Below, in pieces: positions 49,301 to 59,000 of a stretch of 64,000 bases of DNA (the stretch's first letter is position 1; each line of letters begins with the position of its first letter). This stretch comes from Porites lobata (Eukaryota; Cnidaria; Anthozoa; Scleractinia; Poritidae): positions 1 through 64,000 of the forward strand of contig CALNXK010000130.1 of assembly GCA_942486035.1 (NCBI GenBank). Reading direction: 5' to 3'. Both the position numbers and the translations under genes were made by a program. Below the pieces are notes generated by a model. The model ran no database searches and was not told where the DNA came from. It saw only the letters and a list, made by a program, of their open reading frames with translations.

Positions 49301-52011
49301 AAGATGATGAAGAAGAAGCAGAAGAAGAATATAAAACCGTCTCTGCGCTTTTTATGGCAGAAAATGCTGGAAAAGTTCCAATCGCTCCTGTATAACGTAA
49401 ACAGAACTGGCTTCCGTCTTCAACACTCCACTCTGTATCCCTTTCCGCGAAAACAAACACGGAGACCAGATCACTTGACCTCAAGTCCACAAATCCGCTG
49501 ACCACTAAACTGAAGTCGGCACCTTGGTAACCTTGCCTGGTTACACTCATTGCCCTGTTATACTTCACAGGCTGCCCATTTATGACCAAAGCCGCTTGAA
49601 ACACTCCGATATCTGCTTGAAATAAATGAATGCTGAACGAAACGAAATAAATTCCTGACTTTGGTATCTTGAACCGTGATGCCTTCGTTCCCAGTGGGGC
49701 TCCGAACAAAAAGCGACCACTATCTGACGGCTGTAATTCTGTCCACCCACTCACTTCCGTCCACCCACTCGTTGATTTGGGCTGACGACCAACTAAGGCC
49801 AAACTGGCACCAATCTCAGGGAAAGCTGTGGAGAATGCACCTAAAGTGTTAACAATGCGCATGCGTACCGGTACATGGAAGTCATATGCAATTCTTATAG
49901 AGCGTTTTCACATGACGTCACGTCCACCATATTGGTTTCCCAAAACAATAAAACAGCGTCCATGTTGGTGTCCCAAACCAGTCCTGTGGGAATTAAAATA
50001 CTGGTTTATTGCTTTTTACACACTTGCTGGCCACGTGAGTGAAAACGCTTTATTGTTGTCTCATCATCAGCGTATTTAATTTGAGATTAGGTAGCTTAAG
50101 AAAAGCCGTTTTCTGATTGGCGTACGTCAACCGGTGAAGTGAAGTGAATTGAAATCTTTTTACCTATTATATGCCTTGGTGCTACCAAATTTGTACTGTT
50201 AAGTTTGTTTATTCTTGTAGAGATTATTTTACCGCAAATTTGGGCGAACCACTGTCCAAGAATCATAAAAGTTCACTACCGGTCGACGTACGTCGCTCAA
50301 AAACGTCTTTGCTAAAGAAAATCGCTTGACTTGACTTGTGATAAATCTGATGATGATGATGATGATGACACTAACCCCTGAAAAAGCTCATAATAGAGCT
50401 GCTTTTAGATTCGAAGTTAAGTCAGTATTTCTAACATTATGTGCCAGAAATCATCTGGTTGTGCTACTACCGAATAAAACCCCGGAGAAAGTACAGTACA
50501 CACTGGAAATTCAAGGGGAATAAACCAAACATCTTTAAGCGATGGATCAACCCTTTTCATGAATTATATACTGGCATGACTTTTGGAGGCCTCTGTCTCT
50601 GTTATCGCCCTTACTTGCGGTTTCCATTGCTGCAATTCAGAATCACTGAAGATGCTTTGGAGAGACTTTTGAGACTGCGCAAAGACGCTAAGTGGTGTAT
50701 CAACTTTCTTCATGAACTTTTACTGGCATGCCCTATGGAGACCACTGTCTCTATGATCGCTTTTACTCTGGCTTTCTATTTCTGCAGTTCTTCACCGTTA
50801 CAGATGCAGTTTGGAGAGACTTTGAATACTGCGCACCAGCTTTTAGCTTGCTGATATTTCTAGGATCTTTTGAGTAACTAATAGTATGTGTGACTGTTTA
50901 GTAGTTGGTAGAAAAGTGATGCTGAATTTTAAGTCTGGTGAATAGATTAGAAAAGTGTTTGTATTTCTTCAGTCAGTGACACAGGTGACTCAGAAGTAAA
51001 AATCCGAGGTACTTCCTAACTAGGACTTTCTAGGTGCTCTACCAATGAGCTACAGGAGACTAGAGGGAGCTAAGGTCCCTAAACCAGGCATATGTGACAA
51101 ATTATTAACATTTTAAATACTGCTAGGACTAGGATGTCAATATATGTTTATGCGCAATGATAGAAATGAGTGGTGAAAGTTCAAGGCTGGTTAATGCTTA
51201 GTGATTGCCTATGGAAACCATATCCACTAATCAAAACTCACTCTGGTTGCTGAAACGCCCCCCACAAAATAAGGCCAAATGATGGTCACAATTAGTCTCT
51301 GCAAAGTTTCTCGAAAAATAAATAAGCCGCAAGTACAACGATATGATGAAGAACTTGCTTTTTCTTGTCAAGGAAAAATAGTCGTTTTTCTGTGTCACGG
51401 TGCAAACAGCGTCGAATTTGACTAGAGTGTTACCGAAAAGTAACTTACAAAGTCGTTACAAATGTCCCACCCCCCATATGATTCGGTATGATACCTTGTT
51501 TGAGTGACTGATTACACAAACCTCATTCTTGGTTATTTTCCCCTCCATTCTTTTGTTCGACCAGTACATTCACCTGTTTATACACTGGCTTATTAAGAAT
51601 AAGTAACAATTTATCAAAGTTATCTTTTCTGTAGATTGTTCTAAATATTTAACATTGCGTTCTTCTATCCAGGGTTAAGCATATACTTTATTTAGCAGAC
51701 TGATAACTAGTTTTTTCCTTTTTTTACAAAAAAAGGAAAATGTCGAGCGGTATTAGGTAAACGCATTAACTTGTTCCAATCGATTAGTTAGAAGTACTGT
51801 ACGAAATAACAATACATGGTACCCTAGTTAACTGAGTAATGAGTTGGAGAAAAAAATTAAAAATCTTCTACTGTCTTATAAAAAGCATGAAATTATTTGT
51901 ATTTAGAGACATCTGAATCTACCCACCTGCAACTGGCAGTAGCAAAGAATTGGCCGTCATAATTATTAAATATGTGAGAAATACAGAAGATATTTTTTTC
52001 ATATTCAACAT
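34460..52011 (-). CDS. Nine jelly-roll, Ig, seven-cadherin single-pass surface receptor
   Basis: Fourteen exons join with matching phases into 7341 coding bases (2446 residues): 51927-52011, 48756-49840, 45250-47981, 44401-44609, 43384-43544, 43102-43237, 42035-42178, 41393-41758, 38888-40197, 38309-38434, 37143-37518, 36110-36194, 35310-35345, 34460-34949. Residues 1-28 are a signal peptide. About 40-1370 hold nine C1q/TNF-like jelly-roll domains, 1371-1469 one Ig domain, 1470-2243 seven cadherin repeats, 2247-2268 a membrane helix, and 2269-2446 a cytoplasmic tail without a recognisable catenin-binding motif. Cadherins bind calcium and mediate adhesion; C1q/TNF-like folds bind proteins or sugars. 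The combination suggests a recognition receptor, which is inference. I know of no described protein with this order. All splice sites are GT-AG. Confidence 0.85.
35030..35255 (-). mobile_element. tRNA-derived SINE, inverted copy
   Basis: This is the reverse complement of the SINE at 33650-33900, with GAACCCGGGCGACACTGG for the B-box side and GCCCTCACCACTGCCC for the A-box side, ending in a C run. It lies in the last intron of the receptor gene. Confidence 0.7.
36110..36194 (-). CDS. Receptor transmembrane exon
   Basis: This 85-base exon enters after CCCTCTACAG, in phase with 37143, and leaves at GTAAGT. It codes QTKV, about 22 hydrophobic residues (VIVIVCVFVLIIAVIIALVI), then WREG. A single helix followed by basic residues indicates an extracellular N-terminus. 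Confidence 0.85.
36195..37142. other. Intron, nothing recognised
   Basis: The 948-base intron has a near-duplicate CCAATCATCAATAGAGCTAC at about 36350 and 36380, and a short GC-rich palindrome (GGCCGCGAAGCGGCC) near 36650. No exon is supported. Confidence 0.4.
37143..38434 (-). CDS. Cadherin repeats 6 (end) and 7 (exons 38309-38434 and 37143-37518)
   Basis: Exon 38309-38434 codes VYEFTVVARDGG and DVNDNAPVF, finishing repeat 6 with a canonical calcium motif. Exon 37143-37518 codes repeat 7: AVDKDSG, FKIDHYTGTLRVAR, RAMDHG. Repeat 7 ends VISVQIETG without a DxND motif, as is usual for a membrane-proximal repeat. A TTAA MITE and a foldback (38120-38235) lie between them. Confidence 0.85.
37568..37766. 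mobile_element. TTAA-target MITE, copy 3
   Basis: TTAA at 37564-37567 and TTAT on the right flank it. The ends are CCTATTCACC and GACTGAGAGGG. The interior ACCATTCAAGTGAAACCTCC matches the copy at 12018-12223. Confidence 0.5.
38120..38235. mobile_element. Foldback element in receptor intron
   Basis: AACACAAACCGCGGTGATAA and CATTGTGAGCTTTCG on the left are reversed as CGAAAGTTCACAATGTTTAT and CAGCGCTGTTTGTGTT on the right. The loop is about 30 bases. Confidence 0.7.
38502..38560. repeat. (TTA)n microsatellite
   Basis: Imperfect TTA/TTATTA run in the intron between the 1310-base cadherin exon and the next. Confidence 0.85.
38888..40197 (-). CDS. Large cadherin exon (repeats 2-6)
   Basis: This 1310-base exon enters after CCCTATTAG in phase 1 and leaves at GTGCGT in phase 0. 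It codes the end of repeat 2 (GEITL, PLDRE, DVNDHKPVF), repeats 3, 4 and 5 entire (closing SDLSDNSPAF, SDENDNSPFF, YDENDNAPRF), and most of repeat 6. LDxE, AxDxD/ASDxD and DxND motifs recur at the usual spacing of about 105 residues. The lack of introns over four repeats is typical of protocadherin-like genes. Confidence 0.9.
40300..40370. repeat. (TTA)n microsatellite
   Basis: About 19 TTA/TTG units plus a few imperfect ones, 100 bases upstream of the large cadherin exon. Confidence 0.9.
40390..41392. other. Intron, no exon recognised
   Basis: A plus-strand frame at 40643-40924 ends in a cadherin-like phrase (VLLKRAEVNENSAMVALV) but has no neighbours and no phase partner. I leave it out as a gene. 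CGCTGACCAGTGCCACATAA near 41130 belongs to a repeat also seen at 42690 and 43730. Confidence 0.35.
41393..42178 (-). CDS. Cadherin repeats 1 and 2 (exons 42035-42178 and 41393-41758)
   Basis: Exon 42035-42178 (144 nt) codes PRPAFESLHYTVAVKENGP, the start of repeat 1. Exon 41393-41758 (366 nt) codes RPLDREDISEYHL and closes repeat 1 with EDLNDNHPHF, then opens repeat 2 with ILENATLG and AQDGD. Both exons begin and end in phase 1. Repeat 1 is shorter in its first half than the others and lacks a clear DxD there, so calcium binding at its N-terminus is uncertain. Confidence 0.85.
42375..43000. repeat. Intron repeat block with nested elements
   Basis: TAGGTGTCCAAGGCATATAC and GATAGTGGACATCCTTATGG recur near 43630-43680, and CGCTGACCATTGTCACCTGA resembles 43733. 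A short element with ends CTCGTTCCCAGG and CCTAGGAACGAG sits at 42398-42472. A foldback with CAACCTCGCCCGTTCGTTCA arms occupies 42845-42975. No exon is seen. Confidence 0.6.
43102..43544 (-). CDS. Immunoglobulin domain (exons 43384-43544 and 43102-43237)
   Basis: The first exon (161 nt) codes SLTWSCEAVGQTPPEYRWLK, with the first Ig cysteine and the tryptophan. The second (136 nt) codes SLSIINATVEDSGNYACVAE and ARLTVY, with the D-x-G-x-Y-x-C signature. Phases run 1 to 0 to 1. It is a single Ig domain of I or C2 type between the jelly-rolls and the cadherins. Confidence 0.9.
43630..43945. repeat. Second copy of the intron repeat block
   Basis: This parallels 42375-42900 (TAACTTGATAGTGGACATCC, TAACTTATCAACCTCG, GTATTGACCTCGCTATCGCT) but lacks the CTCGTTCCC insertion. 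It is a duplicated or dispersed repeat in adjacent introns of one gene. Confidence 0.6.
44401..44609 (-). CDS. Jelly-roll domain 9, second half
   Basis: This 209-base exon enters after GCTTCCGTAG in phase 2 and leaves at GTAGGT in phase 1. It codes DFELLVMFNG, then LYKWDTLAVAVRSDN and STFSVIMHG. These are the last strands of a C1q/TNF-like fold, completing the domain begun in the 2.7-kb exon. Confidence 0.8.
44695..44850. mobile_element. Possible MITE
   Basis: CCACACTAATGCGTTTTCGT on the left is reversed as GAATTAGTGTGGAC on the right, with ACGCTCA and GAAAACG words inside. It lies in the intron before the jelly-roll exon. Confidence 0.45.
45250..47981 (-). CDS. Jelly-roll domains 3 (end) to 9 (start)
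   Basis: One uninterrupted 2732-base exon enters after TATGTTTAG in phase 0 and leaves at GTGAGT in phase 2. It codes about 911 residues. The repeating unit of about 145 residues has W-x-x-(V/I)-x-x-W, then a GF/GxF strand, G(I/V)Y(F/I)xSxN, a hydrophobic strand ending in NG or DG, then L-x-x-G-x-x-(V/I)-x-V and SGFSV. Examples are GIYFVSTNLL, GIYFVSCTLV, GIYFISANVI, GIYLASASVS, GVYFVTANIK and GVYIIAVNLL. This is the C1q/TNF-like pattern. No collagen stalk is present. Confidence 0.85.
48756..49840 (-). CDS. Jelly-roll domains 1 to 3 (start)
   Basis: This 1085-base exon enters after AACACTTTAG (an equally in-phase acceptor ACAG lies 15 bases further in) and leaves at GTAAGT. It codes domain 1 (TSGWTEVSGWTE, GIYFVSFSIH, VFVFAERD), domain 2 (GIYFLAANIR, LLVNGK, NSGFSVSYID) and the first half of domain 3 (GWMELTTW, GGTYFVA). 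A run of fourteen serines broken by one alanine precedes the second tryptophan strand of domain 2. Confidence 0.85.
49850..51926. other. First intron of the receptor gene
   Basis: It holds a 150-base tandem duplication (about 50546-50690 and 50693-50842, both with CTTTGGAGAGACTTT-like words), a (GAT)n run at 50351-50368, and a tRNA-like fragment near 51000-51080. No exon is supported. Confidence 0.45.
51000..51082 (-). repeat. tRNA-like fragment
   Basis: The minus strand reads TGTAGCTCATTGGTAGAGCA, an A-box and D-arm, then CACCTAGAAAGTCC and a weakened B-box. It looks like a decayed tRNA or the head of a SINE. No intact cloverleaf is seen. Confidence 0.4.
51927..52011 (-). CDS. Receptor signal-peptide exon
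   Basis: ATG at 52011 (or 52002) opens MLNMKKIS, then a hydrophobic stretch (SVFLTYLIIMTANSLLLPVA). It is followed by one base and the donor GTGGGT. The phase matches the jelly-roll exon. The two lysines before the core are typical of signal peptides. Confidence 0.7.
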
Positions 52012-53455
52012 TGTTCGTTTTTCACAACAACTACGAATTTCTTCGCATATTTTCGACGTCGATGACAATTCGAAGTCTGTTAACGTAAAACATAACTATT
52101 CTGTTAGATCTTGAAGAAATTCAACTTCTAACTTCTGTGCCAGTCCTCGATGTACGTATTTTGCATAAAACGTTGCTGTATTTCATATTGTAAAAATGGA
52201 CCCCTTGGGGTTAAGTCGTTAGCTTTTATTCATCAAATGCCAAAACATTTAGTGCTTGGAAGCTAATACTTTCACGTACTCAAAACTAGGTTATCAACAC
52301 AAGAAAAATGGGTGGTGAAAAACGCAAAAAAGGGAAGAAAAACACGTGCAGTAATTGAAGTTCGACGAAGAAAACTTGTAGGTATTTAATAAAAAGCATC
52401 ATTTTCGTGAAAGTACATTCATCGTCCAAATAAGGGTTGAATGTTATGACTTATTATCTTCACTTTTTTTCTGCATTCCATAACTGTTCAACTATGATTT
52501 GGCATGAAGCGCGAGTGTTTGTGAGAATTATATTACATTTTTGTTTTCTACACATACAGGTTCTACCAATCGATTGATAGGACCACTGTCACAGTTTGTT
52601 TTTCCTCTGATTGTAGGAGCTGGGCTTCAAAGTTCGCCAATATTAAAACACATGATCAACTGCTGAGAGTGAAATGATGCATACAATACTTTATTAACCA
52701 CGGCCACCCGAGAGTTGTGTCTTGAAACAAAAGTGGTCTCTTTGAGGATAAATGATAAGTGTCGATAGAGTGAAAATCTTATCTATCCCCTTGGCTCCCA
52801 CTAGCAAAGTTCGGGGAAACGCCTATAGCATACTAGCTACACATATTTCAATGGCAGAAATTTTTAGGCAAAGGATAATAGTCATCAACTTTTATTTATT
52901 TTTTTTAAGAGTATCTGGTTGTGTTAGTATAACACATTGTTTGGCGTGAATTGAGAACTTCAGGCGAGTGTCGCTTAATCACCTTTGGCCAATCACAGTA
53001 CGAGCAAAACATTTAAATGAACCAATCACATCTAGAAGCAAAAAAACGTGGTCAGTTCATGCAAACACGGAAAACTAAGCGTTCTTTGGCCTTAGTACTG
53101 CTTCTGGGTAGTTTAGAAATAGTGTAATGAGATTTTCCAGCTAATGTCCACAAAACGTAAACGCGTAATGACATAAATTTCATCGACAGCCCTGCAAATC
53201 TTGTTAAGGTTATATGTCAAGTGTATCGTTCGGGTTTTTGCATTAGGAAAAGAGTCTTCCTGTCGGCAAACAGTCAGGTTATAATACACAGTCATCATTT
53301 CCATTGGCTTTCGATGGTTCAAGCTTCGATTCAAGCTAGTGATTTGTGCTTTTTTAAATGAACATTGCTGATAAGATTTAGTGATCGGCTTGGACTAAAT
53401 TGCAAAAATGTCAACATCATAAAATGTCGGTTTGTAATCCACGCGCGAATTCTCA
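52012..53455. other. Upstream region of the receptor gene, nothing recognised
   Basis: This should contain the promoter of the minus-strand receptor. I see no clear TATA box and no supported gene. Confidence 0.35.
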
Positions 53456-53803
53456 GGGGCACCCAACGTCAATTTTCGAAAAATATCTGTTCGGAAGACG
53501 ATTTGAGATCTAGAATTTTCGGAACATTTGTTGTAAGATTTCTTGCTTGACTCTTGCTTGCCTGCCTCTCCTAGGATTTTCAAACATCTAAAAAATGGTA
53601 TAATTGCACATTTTTTAGCCTAAAAAGGTCACCTAAAATTTTCGGGAGCCTTTTTTCTGGCTGAAATTTTCGAAAACATAAGTTTTGATCCCTATAATTT
53701 TCGGATCACTAGACTTTCAGCTAGGAAATCCGAACAGATAAAAAAATTTTAGGGGATAAAAATATTCCTATGTGGTTTGAACTATATTCTCGTTGGGTGC
53801 CCC
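53456..53803. mobile_element. MITE-like element, GGGGCACCCAACG family, copy 3
   Basis: The ends GGGGCACCCAACG and CGTTGGGTGCCCC are perfect inverted repeats and are preceded and followed by GAATTC-like flanks. It is the best-preserved copy in the window. Confidence 0.85.
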
Positions 53804-55453
53804 TGAATTCTGCAAAACTTGTTACCTCACCCCGTGTCCGTGGCATCATCCAACAGTTCAATTTGCGCCTTTGCAAGAAAAGTAAAGAAACTAAGAAATC
53901 AATCAACACAGATAAACGGATTATATCACAGCTTGAAAACAGATCCAAACTGCGTTTAAATAATTTCTTTTCACCTGCGTATAATTATCTGAGTGTATAT
54001 TATACGTGATTTTCACCTGTCTTATCTTTTTTATTATTTCTGGGTGTGGCATTCGCAATATTTTCCCTAAAATGACTAGTAATATATATATATATATATA
54101 TATATGATATATATATAGATCGAAATCGAGCATTCACATAAAGCTAAAACAATGTAATAATATGTAAAGATAAAACTTCGTGAATGTGATTAAAACATTG
54201 ACCTGACAGAATGTGCAAGCTATCACTATGCTCTTTAACTGTCACAAATCTTAGCTATGATATGAGCTCAATTAATTGTTTTAGCTCCGGCAAATGTCGT
54301 CTAATCTTTGCGCACAAGATTCACCATTTTTAGTCAGATCAGTACTATCTTCTTCTTGTTTCTTATCCTCACATGTGAGGGTTAGCTACCACATCTTCTA
54401 CTGACCAAGACTCTCTTTCTGATCTTTCTAATTGAGGTTTTGCCATTCCAAGTCCATACTTTTCCATCGAAATTATGATTTTCTACCGATTTCCACGGTA
54501 CAAATTTCGCTGGCGGCCAGTGCATTCAGACCAGAAAATAAGTAAGTTGACAAAGTAGTTTTTGATAAATGAGAGAAAATATATACCGTATGGGTGGTCT
54601 ATGGGTGAATCTTTTTTTGTTTTTCTTTCTTTTTCCGCTTTTCACTTCAGCTTCAGAGCTTGACGGATGAATATAAAGCAATTTCTGACGTTAATCTCTA
54701 TTATTTGCTTCTTACTTGATAATTAACTCCTTTTGATATAAAAGTTTGCTAACTCTGATTAAGGGATTTCCCGAATTTACAATGTCTTTTACGGAACTAT
54801 ACCTCGATAGTAATCTGCCAAGAGCGGTGATCCACTTGCTCCAGAAAACAACTTCAAAACAAATGGAAAAAATAAAAGAATCCTGAGACAAGATGGGTTT
54901 CTATAGGAGCACATCTCTCCCACTCCAGAAATTAAGGATGAAAGATGTGGTACTTTTCAGCCAATAGGCCTCATCAAGATCTTGTTCTCTTCCTTTTAAA
55001 AAGTCAAAAAGCTTAAATGAAAAAAATTCACAGCGCTATACTTTTGAATCAGAAATTCCATTTCAGTGCACTGAGGACGAAACAATGGTTTTGTGTTTTT
55101 CACTCACTACCTACGAACACTTTATAATTAACTCAAGTAGTTGATTAAACTTTTATTCTGTCTGCTGAAACGTTTTACTATTGAGACAGACGAAGTTAAT
55201 ATCACGTTTTGTCTCTCAAATGAAAAGGTCGATGCTTTTGAAATCACGAATACTTCATGGCAGGGATTTTTTTTTTTCAAACAATCTAATTAATTCCGTA
55301 AAAGAAGTTCTTAAAGAATGTGCGTTCTGACACAAGTGTTTCGGAGGTTGGCCGCATGAAGGTTAAACCTTTCTTAGGTTAAATCAGTACTTAACTTCTT
55401 AGGTTAGGTTGCACTCGCAAGAATTACAATTACATCATCTTTTAGTTCGACTT
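53804..55453. other. Spacer between receptor and CNBD2-like genes
   Basis: AT-rich, with a (TA)n tract at 54084-54120. No gene is supported. It lies upstream of the receptor and downstream of the cyclic-nucleotide-binding gene. Confidence 0.4.
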
Positions 55454-55468
55454 TTTATTTCTTTTATT
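55454..55468 (-). promoter_or_regulatory. Polyadenylation signals of the CNBD2-like gene
   Basis: Two minus-strand AATAAA hexamers lie at 55454-55459 and 55463-55468, about 155 bases past the stop codon. Confidence 0.4.
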
Positions 55469-55621
55469 TACACCTGACAACATTAACTTCGTTTTTGTCA
55501 TCTTATTATTACATAAAAAAGATATATATAAATAATGCATATCTGTAGATAATATGTTACGTATAAAAAAAAAACATTCAATGCACCAAACTTGGTCAAA
55601 GCATTATGTCACTTTGCCTGA

Positions 55622-56067
55622 TTATATACAAGCCTTTTTCAGATCGTACTTATTAATAATGTTTCTCTCGATTTGAAGTTGATAATCATTACACCTACTT
55701 CCTCCCTGGGTTAAAACCAGCGTTCTTTGACTTCCTTGTGCTAAGACCAGATCGTTTGTCACTAAAGGCAAGAGTTTCTCAGCTGACATTGTGGTGGATG
55801 AGCTGAAAGAGACGGGACTCCCGCGGTGAACCCCGGCAGATGAAAGACGAGGTGGACCCGAAGACACACGAGGATTCAAAGAAGACCTAAGAGAAGTTCC
55901 CGACGACGCGTGAGTCGTTCCGGAAAACCTTCGATTTGTTCCTGAAGACCCACGGGACTTCCTGAATGGTGGAGCAGAACATGTTCTTGGTGTTGCAATG
56001 TTTTGTTTGGCTGGTGAGCCATTCGAATGATCCCTTTTAGTGGCAGAACTTGCTCGTGAGGTTCCGG
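55622..56067 (-). CDS. Terminal exon of CNBD2-like gene
   Basis: This exon enters after TTTTTCAG in phase 1 and ends at TAA. It codes about 148 residues. The first half is Ser, Thr, Arg and Gly rich (SRGSSGTNRRFSGTTHASSG). A conserved-looking end (LVTNDLVLAQGSQRTLVLTQ, then NIINKYDLKKACI) follows. The low-complexity part is probably disordered. Confidence 0.75.
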
Positions 56068-59000
56068 CTGAAAAATTGAAAACGGTAGATATTTCGAGTT
56101 GAACAAAGAGAAGAGTAAATGATTTTTGTACAACCTTACTAGCTGTAGTCTAGTGCCAAGATCTCCCATGGGCCAAGGGAAATGGAGATCTCACTTTTCA
56201 GCGTAAGAGAGAGTGAAGTTTGGGTACGAGATCAGCCAGCTGAAATTTAATTTAGCAGTATCATAACCTTTTTATTAAACGGTGGGCAGATTTAGCAAAA
56301 ATATGAGACGGCGGTGACGACGGCGCGCGCAGATCAAGTCGCGTTTAGTCCTTTCCGCGCGCTTTCCCGTCGTCAGCTGACGTAGCCGTTCTGTTGCTAA
56401 TTCAATCCAATATGTGAGTTTCAACTGAAAATATTTCGTTTTGGCTTGGTGGATAATATATTGCGTTTTTGGAAAATTCGCTCCTTGGCCTGGTTTGATC
56501 ATACGTTAACTCTTGTATTCTTTAAAGTTTACCATTCCCTCTTATAATTGAAGCAACCTTAGTTCGTTCATAGTACGTCTCAATCAACCCAACCCCCACA
56601 GTCTCAGTTTCCCTTCCTTTATTTTTTCCTGTTAGCATTTGCACAGTCCTCCCACCCTCAATACACTTTGAACTAGGCTTTGGGCCTGTGAACTTAGGAA
56701 AATGTAGAATATGATGCTTACCCTCAACCACTGGTCGTGTCACGTGACCCATTACCCATCCTGTATCTGGAAAATACTCCCATTCGGATTTCACCGAGGG
56801 CCACATCTTCATCGAGCACAGCGGCGAGGGAACAGGGGAGGATCTAACGTTATGCGACCGAGCCGATCCTTTGGCCGTCTCTAAGCGCGCTATGTGTCTA
56901 ATGACAACATTATCTACGATTTCCTCTCTGTAAGTTCGCCAGTCGCTCTGTTGTAGATAGGATCTACAGAGGGTACTATCGCGAGGATATGTAGTTGTTA
57001 GTTTTCTCATCTTTTCAACAGTTGCCTCGTCGGAATACTTCTGAAAAACGTCTTTTGCTACTTTGATGACCTCGCAGCCTCCGCTGACCAGGATAAATCG
57101 TCTTTCTTTCGGTTTTTTCTTTTTGTTGAGTAGCTTGTTGCTGCTGTCATTTTTAAGCTGATAAGGGTTACCTCTGACGTGTTGTAACGGAGGAATAGGA
57201 ATAATACATGCATCATCTTGATCTAATAAACACCACGAACCCTACAAGAGAAACAAGGAAAACGTAAGACGTAATCTTTAATGGATTGCTTTATAAGGTA
57301 ATGTTACACGAGACGATTCGCAACAACGATTTTTCGGGCGACAAAACTGAAACAATGTCGTGACAGTTCAAGCCAATGTCACAACAATGTTGCACAACGC
57401 TAGGCAGTACTTACAAACACCTGTCCAGGCCTGAGTCGGTCTACCATCATATATACTCCAACACCAACATTACCATCCACTCGCTCTTCAACAAGTCCTT
57501 TATCCACTCCCATCTCTTTCTCCTTATCCGTGAAATCAGGAACTCGAAGAGGTTCTGAAGACGCACTCTGCTCCTTTTTGTTATTAAAGTCCTGTTGACC
57601 TTCAACACGGAAGCTCACATGCCCTTTCCTTAACTTTCCCTTCGATTTTTCCGAGTGTAAGATTCCTTTGACCGAGGCTTTTTCCGCCGACTTCTCCGCT
57701 GAGTTTACTTGCCGAGATTCGGCTTGTGCGTCTACACACGAAGCGGACTTCTTTTCAGTCGAAGCTGTTGCCAGGTGATATTCAAGGCTCGTACTTCCGG
57801 GCGTAAATCTTTGTAATACAATTGAGCTTAATGATATATCGTTTGCTTTGGGTCTGTAAGTTGCTGGAGTGTCATCTTTTATTTTATCCATCCTGTATTT
57901 TGCGGCGTGTTCTATGTAATCCTTGCAATTACCAAGGTCTAACAGCCTCAAGACATCGCATTGACCCTTCACAAGCAAAAAAAATAAGAACTCATTTTTG
58001 TTAAAAAAAGACCATAATCATTGAATAAAAATTATGCACAAGCAAAAGCACCGTTACGGAGCAATGCATCTTTTTTTCGATTAAATGGAAACTAATAAAC
58101 ACTTAATTGGCCCCTCCGGAAACATTGAATTTTTTTCCCGGGAAACATTGAGATTTGAGAAAAACACAATTAACTGTTTCCCGAGGGACCAGTCTTCAAG
58201 TGATTTGTTACATAGCAGGGAATTTTGAAGCTGGAAATTCATTAAACCTCGCTGTAACGGCGATCGTCGGTTAACATTCGCGGGTAACAGTGCACTGCTA
58301 CCCTATGACGTCATATATTTTGCAATGCTGCCTGCTGAGAGATTTTGGCGGGAAACAGTTTCATTGTTATATGTCATGTGACCTCGAAGTAACCGATGAG
58401 AGCGTGCGCTGTTGGGAAAAATTTCCAACTATATAACAATAACAATTATGCAATGGTACAAACTTTGGTTAAAACCTGGCAGTAGTATTAAGTTGAAATG
58501 CTCCTACTAAGTCTGCTCTGTTTGTGGGGCGGAAATAACCTCATTTGTTCTTCACCTTTTTATGAGCCGCTTGAGATGACGTTCTCCTACATTGTTCCGA
58601 TTTTTGAAAGCAAATGCAAACGTAAGCACTTTAAGGAGTAAAATTTACCTTCGTAATAAAAATAATCCAGTGTAGATCCGAAGAATCGCGAACAATGACT
58701 TCATCGCTGTTGTAGTCCTGCAATCTGCTCTCCTCGGCAACTTTCCTCACCACGTCATCAGGCCATGTGCTAAACACCTGATGTTCTCTGGCGGAAAGAA
58801 GGGTTTTTTAAAGTCGATCTAGCTATAAACTGCTAATAAAAAGAAAAGTCTGCAACGTTTTCCTCAGAAATAAGGATAGGAAGCTTGGATGACAGACAAA
58901 AATCTCAGATCGTGATGAAACTTCGCGCGTCAAGAAAGTATACTGAGAGGAATTTTTTATTTTCTTCAAAGTTCCTCAGGTAGCATGCGGAAGGGACAAG

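Noticed and set aside
34460..52011. Two adjacent genes: a jelly-roll protein and a separate cadherin
   Set aside because: The jelly-roll, Ig and cadherin exons join in compatible phases. No stop codon, signal peptide or start was found between them. It remains testable by transcripts.
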